From Monodelphis domestica (Eukaryota > Chordata > Mammalia > Didelphimorphia > Didelphidae): 64,000 nt of DNA. The stretch covers positions 190,920,465 through 190,984,464 of the forward strand of contig NC_077234.1 in NCBI RefSeq assembly GCF_027887165.1, given 5' to 3'. A program made the translations under genes and the position numbers. Shown here one piece after another: positions 38,590 through 51,194 of this stretch. A model generated the notes under the pieces. That model worked only from the letters and a program-made list of their open reading frames with translations, was not told where the DNA came from and searched no databases. The first letter of the stretch is position 1; each line of letters opens with the position of its first letter.

Positions 38590-40690
38590 TGGTTCTGCTC
38601 CTTTCACTCTGTATCAATCCCTGGAGGTTGTTCCAGTTCCCATGGAATTACTCCAGTTTATTATTCCTTTGAGCACAATAGTATTCCATCACCAACAGAT
38701 ACCACAATTTGTCCAGCCATTCCCCAATTGAAGGACATCCCCTCATTTTCCAATTTTTTGCCACCACAAAGAGCGCAGCTATGAATATTCTTGTACAAGT
38801 CTTTTTCCTTATTATCTCTTTGGGGTACAAACCCAGCAGTGCTAAGGCTGGATCAAAGGGCAGACAGTCTTTTAACTCCCTTTGAGCATAGCTCCAAATT
38901 GCCCTCCGGAATGGTCAGATCAATTCACAACTCTACCAGCAATGAATTAATGTCCCAACTTTGCCACATCCCTTCCAGCATTCATTATTTTATGTTGCTG
39001 TCTTGTTAGCCAATCTTCTAGGTGTGAGGTGATACCTCAGAGTTGTTTTGATTTTCATCTCTCTGATTATAAGATTTAGAACACTTTTTCATGTGCTTAT
39101 TAATAGTTTTGATTTCTGTAACTGAAAATTGCCTATTCATGTCCCTTGCCCATTTATCAATTGGAGAATGGCTTGATGTTTTGTACAATTGGTTTAGATC
39201 TTCATAAATTTGACTAATTAGACATTTGTCAGAGGTTTTTATTATGAAGATTGCTTCCCAATTGGTTGTTTTCCCTTCTAATTTTGGTTGCATTGGTTCT
39301 GTTTGCACAAAAACTTTTTAATTTAATTTAATAAAAAATATTGATTTTACATTTTGTGATTTTTTTCTAGCTCTTGCTTGGTTTTAAAGTCTTTCCTTTC
39401 CCGAATATCTGACATGTATACTATTCTGTGTTCACTTAATTTGCTTATAGTTTCCTTCTTTATATTCAAGTCATTCATCCATTTTGAGTTTATCTTGGTG
39501 TAGGGTGTGAGATGTTGATCCAAACCTAATCTCTCCCATACTGTCTTATAATTTTCCCAGCAGTTTTTATCAAATACTGGGTTTTGGTCCCAAAAGCTAG
39601 GATCTTTGGACTTGTCATAGACTGTCTTACTGAGGTCACTTACCCCAAGTCTATTCCACTGACCCTCCTTTCTGTCTCTTAGCCAGTACCAAATTGTTTT
39701 GATGACCACTGATTTATAGTATACTTTGAGATCTGGGACTGCAAGGCCTCCTTCCTTCTCATTTTTTCATGATTTCCCTGGATATCCTTGATCTTTTTTT
39801 CTTCCAAATGAACTTTGTTATGGTATTTTCTAATTCAGTAAAAAAGTTTTTTGGTAGTTCAATGGGTATGGCACTAAATAAGTAAATTAATTTGTTTAGG
39901 ATGGTCATTTTTATTATGTTAGCTCATCCTACCCATGAGCAGTTAATGTTTTCCCAATTTTTATATCTAGTTTTAATTGTGTGGAGAGTGTTTTGTAGTT
40001 GTGTTCATATAGTTCCTTTGTTTGTCTCAGCAGATTGATTCCTAAGTATTTTATATTGTCTAGGGTGATTTTACATGTAATTTCTCTTTCTAATTCTTGC
40101 TGCTGAGAAGTGTTGGAGATATATAGAAATATTGATGACTTATGTGGGTTTATTTTGTATCCTGCAACTTTGCTAAAGCTGTTGATTGTTTCAATTAGCT
40201 TTTTGGTTGAATCTCTAGGATTCTTTAAGTAGACCATCATGTCATCCACAAAGAGCAATAATTTGGTCTCCTCCTTGCCTATTTTGATGCCTTCAATTTC
40301 CTTTTCTTCTCTAATTACTACTGCTAGTGTTTCTAGTACAATGTCAAATAGTAGAGGTGATAATGGGCATCCTTGTTTGACTCCTGATCTTACTAGGAAT
40401 GCATCTAGTTTATCCCCATTGCAGATGATGTTTGCTGATGGTTTTAGATATATACTATTTGTTATTATTAGGAATGGCCCTTCTATTCCTATGCTTTCTA
40501 ATGTTTGTATAATATTGGGATTAGTTGTTCTTTGAATGTTTGATAGAATTCATTTGTGAATCCATCTAGACCTGGGGATTTTTTCTTAGGGAGTTCTTTG
40601 ATGGCTTGTTCAATTTATATTTCTGATATGGGGTTGTTTAGGTAGTCTATTTCTTCCTCTGTTAGTCTAGGGAATTTGAATGACTTCTTC
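38590..40690 (-). pseudogene. L1 ORF2 remnant without endonuclease or RT motif A
   Basis: It begins at LTEEEIDYLNN-type sequence and jumps near 40504 to SIGIEGPFL. The FVDDMM box (motif C, 40258 region: [13 protein letters not shown]) follows, then the thumb and linker regions and the C-terminal IFIAALFVVAKNWKMRGCPS near 38750. Without the endonuclease and motif A it cannot have been active. Several stops and frame changes add to this. Confidence 0.85.
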
Positions 40691-41527
40691 TTAGCATCTT
40701 ATAATATTTTTTCCTAGGTTTGGTAGTTTTTGAATTTGGCTATAACATTCCTGGTTGTTGTCAGTTTGGGATTAATTAGAGGAGGTGATCTGTGAATTCT
40801 TTCAATCTCCACTTTTCTCTCTTGTTCTAGAATGTATGGGCATCTTTCTTGAATAATTTCATGTAGGATGATGCCCAGACTTTTTCTTTTGTCATGGTCT
40901 TCAGGTAGGGTAATGATTCTTAGGTTGTCTCTCCTAGACATGTTTTCTAAATCTTCTATTTTGTGGATGAGGTGTTTCATATTTTTCTCAATTTTTTTTC
41001 ATTCTTTTGATTTTGTTTTACAGTTTTCTGCTTCCTTCTGAATTTGCTTGCTCCTAATTATTTTATTCTAGTTTTTAAAGACTGAATTTCATCCCTGGCT
41101 TTTTGGTCATTCTTTTCCTTCTGTTCTGATTTTCTTTAAAGGTCATATTTCATGTTCTTTGTCTCATCTTTAATTTTTTGTCCCATCTTTCATCTTCTTT
41201 GTCCCATCTTTCATCTCCTTTGCCTCATTTTCAAGCTGAATAATTTTAGCTTTCAAGACACTATTTTCTCTTTTTAGTTCACGTGCCTCTCTTTCCAGAT
41301 GACTTATCTTGCTTTTTAAGTTCTTTTCCCAGTTGTCTTCAGCCTCTCTTAATTGTGTCTTGAATTGTGTTTTGAGTTCTTCCAAAGCCTGTGTCCAATT
41401 TGCTTGAGTTAGTGTGCTTTTTGCTTGGTGTTCCTTCATCCTCCTCTGTTATATTTGCTCTTTGTTGACTGCCTGGATAGAAGCTATCGAATGTAATTTC
41501 TTTTTTCTTTTTCTGTTGTTTGTTCAT
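40690..41527 (-). pseudogene. L1 ORF1, truncated by deletion
   Basis: It starts MNKQQKKKKEITFDSFYPG at 41527. A coiled coil (LKTQFKTQLREAEDNWEKNL... and ETREAREL-like heptads) and the RRM start (SRRDNLRIITLPEDHD, near 40930) follow, then TTRNVIAKFKNYQT of the C-terminal domain. Frames shift between these blocks. The last part of the C-terminal domain is missing at the deletion junction. Confidence 0.85.
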
Positions 41528-42201
41528 GTCTGTCCCTTCTTTTCCCCCTGTAGTTGCTTGTAGTCTTGCTCCTCTCATTATGTGCTGGGTCTGTGGGTTT
41601 GGGATTTTCTGTCAGCCTTCACCTTTGGAGCTTAGTCAGCAAGACTCTCACAATAGTCTGTGGGGGAGAGGTGTTGGACTTCAGCTTTCCTGCCCTATGA
41701 AGACTTGATAAGATTAAATGAGGAAGAGTTGATCTTGCAGAGCTGGATGTGCCCTGAGGCCAAAACCTTGGGAAGGGGGGGCAATATGGAGTGTCTCAAC
41801 TGTCATCATGCTGCCTTCTCTGAGGTTCTCCTCCAGCTGCCTCCCTACCTCTTGTGTTCAAATCCCTGAGCCTGGCATGGCGTTTCCAACAAGATATTGC
41901 CTCTAGACTAGTCCCCTTGCCTGCCCAGAGATTCCAGACACTGCTGGAGGCTCAGTAGGGTAGGTGGGAGAGGGTTCCTGAACTTTCTTTTTTCCTTCCC
42001 CTTAAACCTGAGTGTTCTTAAATTCAGGCTTTTGGGGGACATGCCTTTTAAGTTGAGCCCAGCAGGAGGGTTCCTTAGGTCTGTCCTGTTGTTAGATTTG
42101 GTTTTCAGTCCCTAGGAGCATTTTGTTTTTAATTGGTGAGGAAGGGTTTTTAGAGGTCTGGACTTTCACTGACTCTATGCTGTCATCTTGACTCTGTGTC
42201 C

Positions 42202-42789
42202 TTAAAACACATTTAAAAAATAAAATGTTCAAAGAAATGATGAATAAACTGCCTACAGGGAAGGAAGGATGATTAATAATAAATAATTCAAGATGAGGTA
42301 AGCAAAGCCTAGAAACGGTTTACTCAACCAAAACATAAATAGAAATGGAAATAAGAATCACAACAAATTTAAAGTAAATGTTGAAAAATTACAAAGGATA
42401 AGAATAATTCCAAGGAAGACTTAGGAGAATACCTCACCACCCCACTATTTTGAAGAGCTTGGAGTTTCTCATCTATGGTATATTGAACAGATTTTCATAT
42501 TTTAGTGATGTTTTGATCAACTGTTCTGATTTTTTTCCTCTTTCTTTTTCTTCACAATTATATTTTATTGTATGTAGTGGCTCCCTAAGGAGGCAATGGA
42601 GAGTGATAGAGAGGAAAATTTGATGGTATTAAAAACAACAAAAGACATGAATAAATTTTTTTGAAAATACAAATTTCAAAAGTATGTAAGAATCTCAGAA
42701 TTGTAAGGGAATTCAGAAAGTATATAGAATAAGTTCAACTCAAACAATAATCCCTTCTACAAATACCCAACAAGCCAATAACCAGACTT
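42202..42789. other. Unassigned stretch
   Basis: AT-rich flank of the L1 with no recognised feature. Confidence 0.5.
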
Positions 42790-42890
42790 TGCTGTGATTC
42801 AATTCATAAAACATTTATTAACTGCCTACTATATGCAAAGAACTGTGGCTAGTCAAAAATAAAAAAAAAATCTCAAAAAACTGGTAACAT
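42790..42890 (-). mobile_element. L2-type LINE 3' end
   Basis: Antisense terminus 'aaaacatttattaactgcct', then 'actatatgcaaagaactgtg'. It is short. Confidence 0.7.
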
Positions 42891-43004
42891 GCTCTCCATT
42901 GACATCACTTCAAGGGCAATCTTATAGTCTCATAATCCACAGATTTTAATGTCTTTTAGGGTGTTAATAGGTACTAGTCAAATGCTGAATTGTTACAGCA
43001 TATA

Positions 43005-43480
43005 AATATTAGCTTCTCAGTTTGGGATACTCAATTCAACATTTAAAACCCTTTATAACCTAATATCTTCCCATTCTTCCAACCCTGAACATAATTTGCA
43101 TAGTTATCTATCCATTGACACGGATTTCCTTAATATCAATTAAATAAGACATTCTATTTATCAAATGTGAGCATTTGATACTCTATACCTGGAGTTTTCT
43201 CACTCCTCATCTTCATTTCCTCCTTTCTTTGGATTCCTTCCAGTGTCAACTAAAATCCCAACTTCTACGAAAATTCTCCTCAGACTTCTTTAATGCCACT
43301 GCCTTCCTTATGTTGATGGACTCTAATTAATCTTTAAGTATCCATTATTTTTATTTAGTGACATAAATTGCCTCCTACATTACTCTGTGAGTTATTTGAA
43401 GACTGAAACTATCTTTCATTTCTCACCCTCAGCTCCTAGAACAATGCTTGGTACATAATACCAAGGTGTAGGTACTTAAT
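43005..43480 (+). mobile_element. L2-type LINE, ORF2 end and 3'UTR
   Basis: The sense pattern of the L2 3' half is present: 'aaaaccctttataacctaat', then 'ttctttggattccttccagt', 'aaattctcctcagacttctt', 'gagttatttgaagactgaaa', and the end 'ctagaacaatgcttggtaca', 'taggtacttaatag'. It is diverged, with no coding capacity. Confidence 0.75.
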
Positions 43481-43649
43481 AGTATAGTGTGGTATTGTAT
43501 AGTACCAATAGTATAGCATAATACTAAGTAGTAGTAACAAAGGCTGGTTAACTTGATTTTCCTTGACTTTGACTTGTGAGGAATCCCCAGCCCAGGAAAT
43601 TCCTTAGTCTTCCAGACTGAAACCCATATGTGACTTGATAGACAACTCC

Positions 43650-43795
43650 TAGGGAGCTGCTTCAGACTCATACAAGTTAAGGGTCTTGCTTGGTGTCACA
43701 CAATTAGCATGTGTCAAAAGTGGATAAGAATTACCAGTTCTCCTGGCTCCAAGCCCAGCTCTCATTTCTCTATGGCATCTGCCTATTTCATACTA
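43650..43795 (-). mobile_element. MIR-type SINE
   Basis: Antisense core: 'gggtcttgcttggtgtcaca', then 'caattagcatgtgtcaaaag' and 'ctctcatttctctatggcat'. Confidence 0.75.
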
Positions 43796-44689
43796 AAACC
43801 AGTTTAATTTGAAATATCAAAACAACATCACACTAAAAATTAAAATGTGCCCAATTTGACTCTGACTAATCCTAGCATATGAGATATATTCATTTCCATC
43901 AGTCATATTAAAGTGGTGCTAAGGAATTCAGACTGAAACTATTTTATGTCTAGATTTAGTTATTTATGATAACTGATCTGCTTGAGAAGTCTGAAACAGC
44001 TCATACGTTGTTTCCTATACATAAGCTGTGTCCCCTCATCACTCTCTGTGTCCATCTCCTCAAATTTTTAGTTTTCTTAGAGGAGAGAAAAATTCTTCAG
44101 TAGAAAATGATTTCCTAGGTCATTAAAGAAACAAGAGGAAAGGCCAGTATTAAACAAAAGAAAGTCCTTTAGATAATTCAACTAGGGACTTGAAATCTAT
44201 TTGGAAAGAATGGCAATTCCCATATTTTCCCTTCCTATCCAGTCAGGTCATCACCATAGCAACCACAAAAATGATCAGGCACACAAGCTCTTCAGACCAG
44301 GACACCTCAATTTGAGGGACCCCCCCCTTAACAGGTTTTGGCCATCTCTGACATGCTCTGACTTGCTCTTTTCAGGCAGTTGATTCTACCTCCATTGGTA
44401 GATGAAATATCTCTGAAAACTGGGTACATTTTGTTGAATCAAAGTCCCATTAATTTATATTCAATCCCAGAAGGCAAATGGTTGCATAGAATAAATTAGA
44501 AGTATGAATAGCTAAATACAAATATGAATTTTAAAAAGAAATGAAATGTATATTTCAATATGTAGTCTAGTATAACGAAAAGAGAACTCAATTTGGAGAC
44601 ATTGGACTTCTATTAAAATCTTAGTCATAATTTTCTTTTCAACTCTGAGCAAGTCCAGGCCAGTTAAAGTTGGAGAATTGACTGATCTT
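43796..44689. other. Unassigned stretch
   Basis: No repeat family or gene is recognised. A C run occurs at 44321-44328. Confidence 0.5.
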
Positions 44690-44885
44690 GTGGTACAATG
44701 AAAAGAACATTAGTTTTGGCATCAGAGAACACGGGTTCAAATGCCACCTCTTATGCTCACTACCTTACATAAGTAATTTTTCCTCCCTGGGGTGGGGGTC
44801 TGATTCAGCATATTTAAAATGAAGTGACTGGAGTAGGTTGTATCTCAAGTACCTTTCAACTCTTGACCCATGATCTATTCTAGTT
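44690..44885 (+). mobile_element. tRNA-derived SINE (MAR1-like), nearly complete
   Basis: The head is 'tggtacaatgaaaagaacat', with a B-box-like 'gggttcaaatgccacc' near 44733. The tail 'ctggagtaggttgtatctca', then 'gtacctttcaactc', is the family's usual ending. Confidence 0.8.
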
Positions 44886-45089
44886 CTGAATATTACGATC
44901 AAATTGCAATACTTTCTAAATGGCATCTTTATAAATCACAACTCTTTGAAGCAATTCATGAAATCCATTAACCTTCTCTCTCTCTACAACCTTGGTAACT
45001 GAAAGCTTAATGAATTTCCATGCAAAAGATCTGTTTTCAGACTGAACACTAGATCTAGACCACTCCAGGTTACATAAACCTATTTGCAT
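44886..45089. other. Unassigned flank
   Basis: No feature is recognised. Confidence 0.4.
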
Positions 45090-45835
45090 TTATATTTTTA
45101 AGAAAAAAATGCAATCAAAATTTTAATAAAAATGGAAACACATTAAAGGTTAATTAGAAATTAAATAACAATCTTAAAATTTGAAATGAGTGTTTCAAAG
45201 AACAAATAATAAATAATTTTATTAAAGAGAATGATGAAAAAAATACCAAAAATTATGGAATACAACAAAATAATCAATGAAAAATGTATATCCTTTAATG
45301 CTTACATAAATAAAATAGAGAAAGAACAGATCAATGAGCTCAATATATGCAATAAATATTATAAAATAAACAAATTAAAAATACCCAATTAAACAAGTTG
45401 GAAATCCTGAAAATTAAAGATGTGATTAATAAAACTGAATGTAAGAAAACTATTGAGTTAATTAAAAAAAAACTAAGAGCTGGTTTTATAAAAAATGGTA
45501 AAATAAACTTTTAAAAATTATTTCAAAGTGAGAAAGAAAATCGAACTACTAATATCAAAAATGAAAAAGGGTGAATATAATTTGCATATATAAAGATATC
45601 TCCCTACCAATCCTAACCACAAGGGGGAAGGGATTAAGTTCACAGCTAAAATTTTGTTTGATCTCTTCACAGAAAATAAGCATTCTTCCAGATAAAAACC
45701 CAATATGTACAAAAATGCTAAAAGGGAAAAAAAATCAGTAAATGAATAAACTATTAAATAAAATCGGAATATGAAAAATGCAAACTTGAAGAAGTAAAGG
45801 AAAGTTTAGGAGAATGATATGGCTAAATAAGAAGA
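45090..45835 (+). mobile_element. Old L1 ORF2 internal fragment
   Basis: Degraded frames match the ORF2 region between endonuclease and RT, such as a CISFNAYINKIEKEQINEL-like segment near 45290, EILKIKD-type residues and IELIKKKLRAGF-type sequence near 45440-45490. Both ends are missing and it is AT-biased by decay. Confidence 0.75.
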
Positions 45836-47075
45836 ATATGAGAAATTTCATGTGCCTTTTTATTTTGGCAGGAAGTCCCCAGGCTTCAGAGCAGGTGATA
45901 GGAACATAAGGTGATGAGGAACAAGTAAATGGATGGGAATAAGAACTTGATTGGGTTCTTTAGGTATTCTTTAAGAATGAGTTAGTCTTCACAATGAGCT
46001 CTCAATCTTGAAGCTCTGCCAGAAACAAGAAGCATGTGAGCCTCACAACTCTAGTTCCAAACTTTGGGGAGTTGGCATTGCTTGCCTTACTGTGCTCCTC
46101 TCTGTGTTTTAAAAATTCATTAAAAATACTTGCACAATTCTACCCTTATTTTATGTCCTATAAACACAATAGGTATATGGATTTTAAATATAGATTTATT
46201 AGAGTATGTGTTTATTAAGCATGTAGTGTGCATATGTACATTAAAATATATGTATATATTATCATCATTAATTTTTTGCTAATTTAATAAATCTAATGCA
46301 TGTCTCATCTCTTAAAAGGAGCGAGAGAGAGAGAGAGAGAGACTTCTTGAGACTTTCAATGCTGTCATTAGTAGTTAGAAAACTGAGATTTTATTTGGTT
46401 GAAACTAAATCAGAATGTAGTTTTAATGGTGCTCTCCTTTTAGAATAATTATGGTGATTTAGAGCCTAAAATGAGGGATTGCCAGTTAAAAATTTTGACA
46501 GTGGATTAACTAAAAATCATGGACCTTATGAGGTCCTTGAAATAAATGGGTCTTGTAAAGAATAATGCTAATTAATTGAAATTATTACTTAGTCTTGAAA
46601 ATAGATTCAGGTATAATTGAATTTATTCTTGTTTCATTTTAAGTGATAATTATAATCAGGCAGACTTTATTTCACAGTTTGACATTAAGATAAACTATTG
46701 GGAAAAATGTATGGATAAGAATATTAATTGTCTGATCTTAAGCTGTTAACTCAGTTCACCTATTTGTTATGTGTATAAAGTAGTGCCTAACATATATTTG
46801 TTAATGCATTGTATTAGAAATATAGTTAGAAAAATGCACTTTTTTCATTCTCTTGGAATCTATAGACTTATTTTTAAAAGATTGATGGAAATAAGTTTGA
46901 AAACGAGTTTAGAAATATAGGATATGATGCTAATGCTTTTTCTGTGAAGCTCGTAGAGCAAAGACCCTTTAAAATGTTCCCATCTTCAAAAAGCAGAATC
47001 TTGAGATCTCACTAGCCCTGCTAATATGTTTGAAATAATTCAATCTAAATACTGTTGAAATCTGGGACTCTGGTA
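45836..47075. other. Unassigned stretch with a small (GA)n tract
   Basis: GAGAGA occurs at 46322-46342. No gene or repeat family is recognised elsewhere. Confidence 0.5.
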
Positions 47076-47432
47076 TGTAAAGATTAAAATTTAGGAAGCT
47101 GAGGCAGGTAGAAATCAGTTTCTCTCTGCAAGGAGTATTATATTTTTAGAGGTTTATTGAAGGTTAAGGATTAAAGAAAAGACAGGATAAGAAACACGTG
47201 CCTAGGCCAGAGTGGCCTAGACAAGGTAATCTCACATCATGGAAGAGACGCCTCTGCTCCAAAAATGAAGTCCAAAAAGAGAGAGAGAGAGAGCTCAAAA
47301 GCCTTTGCAATCAGCCTAAGTACCTGCTCGATTTAGCCCACCTCAGAATTCCGAGAGATTACAAAGCATTTTGGGGAAGTGGAGCAAGGACTTGTGGGGA
47401 TTGAAGTCCAGAGTTCAAATCTCAATTTTACA
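47076..47432 (-). mobile_element. LTR-like repeat (family B), copy 1
   Basis: This ~357-bp block matches 51310-51663 along its length. On the minus strand it runs from TGTAAAATTG to ...TTTACA, with 'aataaacctct' about 75 bases before the end, as in the R-U5 part of an LTR. Shared landmarks are 'ttagtttctctctgcaagga'-type sequence and 'ggccatagagtggcctag'. It is an old, non-coding fossil. Whether it is an LTR is an inference from its ends and poly(A) signal. Confidence 0.65.
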
Positions 47433-49036
47433 TTTCTCTGTTTGATCCTCTGGGAAGAAGTCCTTCCCCAAAGGATCATAAAAACATAATCAATTTAAAG
47501 ATTACAATAATTTGAGGATAAGCAAAAACAAAACAAAAACCAATAATTGAGATAACTACCCTTTGACAAGTGGAACTGTTTTATTCTGCTTTTGACACAT
47601 TGAATTCCTAAATTTAATTTTTTTCTTTTTTCCTTTTTTTCTCTTTTCCTTATTTATTATTATTCTTTTTTTTACAATATTTTATTTTTCCCCTTTTTCT
47701 CATTTTTATGTACTTAAGGTACATACAATCAATATTAATTTTTATTCTACAATAATATTCGTTTAAATATATATACTTGCTATTATTATTAATACACACC
47801 CAAACAGCTTTAGACGATGGGAACCTGCCATTTATTTATAATTGTTGTGGGACTATGATTAATGTTTGTGTCTGATTCTAGGAACGGGATCATAAAGGAG
47901 CACAGAAATGACCTGGATAATGCCAAAAGAGCTCACAGGTCTAAAAATCTAAGACCAATCCAGGTAGGATTAATGCATTTCTAAGCCAATACTAAGGACT
48001 TGAACCTAGTGTGAGAATCGGGATTGCGACACTTGACAGATGTTAAGATGTAGGCCTTCCTTGTATCCATACTCTTCGTGAAAATACCTACAGACAAGTA
48101 CCAAAGGTTGGTTACCATCCTGGCTCCCTCCATCCCTGAGAACGAAGGTAAAATCAGACGAGGGAATGACACTTCCCTACATAAATAAAAAAAATCTGGT
48201 CCTTTTTTTTTTCTCTCCTATAGTATGGCAACTTCCTGTAGCCTTGGCTGCAAATGGGTAAGTAAAATTTGCTGCATTCTGTCCTACAGACTTGTGGGAT
48301 TAGAAATTACTTAACTGGACCCTAATACAGGGGCCTGTGGAAAAAAAATTTTATTCTTGCTTTTTAAAAAAAATTTGTATACATAGATTTTTTGATATTT
48401 TGATACTAATTTTGAATTCTTCTTTAATATAAATATATGTATATATAAAGGGTCTATATTTTTCCCTTGATTTTTTCCCTTTTTCTTCTTTTGTTTTTTG
48501 TTTTTTATTTTATTTTAATTTTGTTTTGTTTTCCTTTTGGATTAACTCACACCCCCCCACAACTAAAACTTGCATCCTCAGCTAGACTCAGTGTTTTTTC
48601 AACACTTTCTTCAGGGGGGATTGTATTTCATAAAATCCAAGATTTAAATTTTGTTCAAGATAGATCTTCAGAGAAGAAGCTTGCTAACTAACTGAATCCA
48701 GAGAATGAACTGTTTGCAGAAAGATATCTTAACCTTTTCACTACAGGAAGATCCAGAATGAACCTTGGGGTGTGGTTGATTGAACATTTTTTTGAAGGTA
48801 CACTCTTATGCCAAAGGGGACTTCCCCCTAATTGGCTTTTGTCAGTGCACCCAGCAAAACATTGGTTTGCTGTCTTTCTCTCTCCACTATTTCCCCATAT
48901 CTACAACTATTATAGTTTTCCTCTTAGTGGGTAAAAATTTTGTATACACTTACAGTTAGAAATTTTTGGGGTGCAGTACGCTTATGTTTAGTGATCAATT
49001 GGGGAGACTAGTCCCCCAATCATCATCAGGGGGGAT
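47433..49036 (+). mobile_element. Probable degenerate ERV internal 3' region
   Basis: The stretch has no open frame of note. It ends in a polypurine run (caggggggat) directly abutting the TGTGAATT start of the LTR at 49037, the layout expected at the 3' end of an endogenous retrovirus. A second copy of the same 'tcaggggggattgt' motif lies at 48610-48624. No 5' LTR was recognised. It is old and broken; the left limit is uncertain. Confidence 0.5.
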
Positions 49037-49548
49037 TGTGAATTTTAAAATCTCCATCTTGGTCTAGCACCAAAAATTGTGCACACCCACACTACACGGG
49101 CATGTGCTAGTCAATGACAAATCAGAAATAACTAACTGCTCACCTGGGACGTCCTAAGCCAAGCTTGAGCCACCATTGGCACGTGTGAGGCACAGGAAGT
49201 GACGGAGAGAGCAGCCTCGGAAATTCACTCACTTCCTGTGGACAGGGCTAGAAGCCAGTTCGTGTGAGGAGCTTGGACAGGGAGGAGGCCTGCAGACAGC
49301 TTCCCTTCAGATCGGTCACGTGAGTCAAGGACTGATTCCTTCCACCTTGGCCCTTTGGGCCTAAACTCCCTCTGCCTTGGTCAGAGGTTGAGTAACCCCT
49401 TTCCCTTTTCTCCTCTCTCCTTCTCTCCCTCTCCTTTTCCCTACTCCCAGTGTGATTAAACCTCCATAAACTCCATTCTGACTTGAGTGTTTCATTTTAG
49501 GAATTTCATAAGTAAATTCCTTGGCAGCCATTGTTCAATATTATAACA
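49037..49548 (+). mobile_element. LTR (family A), probably a 3' LTR
   Basis: It starts TGTGAATTTT and ends ...TAACA. It shares with the LTR at 17.2 kb 'gccaccattggcac', 'cacaggaagtga', a pyrimidine tract and U5 'taaattccttggcagcca'. It has higher GC and several CpGs compared with its flanks. It is 512 bp and a fossil. Confidence 0.75.
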
Positions 49549-51194
49549 ATCTTAAAAGGTGAAATTTTCACTACAACAGGTAGCAAACTGGCATCTAAGC
49601 AAAGTGTCAAAATTTTAAGATGCCAAGTTCTAACCTCATGCTCAGATTTAAGTATAACGAGAAGACGATATTACAAGGAGAAAAGATTCAATTTGTGTCC
49701 CTATTTATTGTACCGAGCGTGCATAACTTCTTAGTCTGCTACAAATGAAGTTATATGAGCATCTGGTAGTCAAACTCAACTTTCTGGATTGTTTATTGGA
49801 AAACTTATTTTTGGAGTGCTTAGGCATATCCATACTCTACATCAAAGAATATTCACATTTTGGCTATTTTGATTTTCAGTGCTCCATTATGTTTTAGTTC
49901 TACCTCATACTATGATATCTCAAGTGTTTTATTATATTACATGAATTGAAAACCTTATATTACTTGTTTTTGTGTTCTACAAAAACTCTCAAAGATGTCA
50001 ACAGCTCATATCCTGCCAGCCTCAGACCAAACTCCTTGGAGTTTTTGCCAAGGCCAAAAATCAGTCCTTCTCCCAAAATATTACAGGGAGAAAATTTAAA
50101 AGCCTCAACTTTACTACTTAGCCTAACACACTTTGAGCTAACCTAATAACAGTTACAAATTTAATCTGACAAACTTTATATTTATTTTTTAGAATAGTTC
50201 ATGTAAAATTAAATACATGCCTGTATTATGAAACTTGGTCACAATGTGGTTAGAAAAATGACATCAGCTGTAATTTTGATACTGCTTAATTATAAAGTCA
50301 GATGAAAGGGAACTTTTTAAAAGCTGTTCTTTTATTTAAATTATTTTAATTCATTAGGGTTATCATAAAGATTTTAAAATTCTTCATTGTTAATCTGATA
50401 AGATGTTTTAGATTCACTATTTGTGCATGGTTGTCATTTTGTTTTAACTTAGCTGATGATACGGTATAAATTCCACAGTGCTTAAACTTAAGAGATGGGA
50501 AATTCAGAGGATAAAGTGATAGCTTCAGATAGATCTATACTGGAAAAGTTTATTAATCAATTCACATTATAAATGAGCTTATGTTAAGGAAGAAAGTCCC
50601 ACAAAATTTGTTCAACTGTGTTATAGTCATGTGTGGTAGGATGAATGATTTTCTATATAGAGTAATTTGAAAATACATCTGACTAAACAATATTATCTGA
50701 GTAGTATTGAATTTGTTTTATGCACTTAAATTCATAATATTATAAATATCATAGTATTTTTAATTTTTGTTTTATTGTGAAATTTGGCAAACTATTGTAT
50801 CAAATATGACTTCAGTAAAGCAATTTCCCTATAATCTGGATTCTGTTATATTATGGACTAACTGGTTTAAAAAACAGTAAAATGTTTGAACTATTATTTT
50901 ATTTTATCAGTCCTGATAATTATGTATTGTAATATTCTGAAGTACTATAATTTAAGGAACTGGAAACATTCTAGGTTTACTTATAGTACAAAAGGAAGTT
51001 TCATCTAAAATAATTTGGGTACATTTGTGAAACAATTGTGAAGTGATTGTTAAGTTATGAAGTGCCGCTATAAAAAAGTTAAAAACTATGGAGCACTTAA
51101 TTAGGTATATTTTAAAAGGCAAGAATAATATTTGCTTACTTTATGGAAGAAAGCATGTGAGAGGAGGAAAACTTTGTATAAATCTCCTTATTTG
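49549..51194. other. Unassigned, very AT-rich stretch
   Basis: No gene, RNA or repeat family is recognised over about 1.6 kb. It may be unique sequence. Confidence 0.5.

Larger units (their letters stand above)
38191..42201 (-). mobile_element. L1 with both ends but two internal deletions
   Basis: On the minus strand the 5' start lies at 42201 (ggacacagagtcaagatgac) and the 3' end, with AATAAA and A tail, near 38191. It is only about 4.0 kb because two blocks are missing. One runs from late ORF1 through the spacer and endonuclease (junction about 40676-40690). The other is about 370 bases of the RT holding motif A (junction about 40504). Possible imperfect target duplications are 38180-38191 and 42189-42199. 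The sequence is otherwise close to the 3.0-9.6 kb L1. Confidence 0.9.

Noticed and set aside
38180-42199. Firm target-site duplication for the antisense L1
   Set aside because: The candidate pair needs an indel and a mismatch over about 11 bases and overlaps the usual L1 start, so it is only mentioned as possible.
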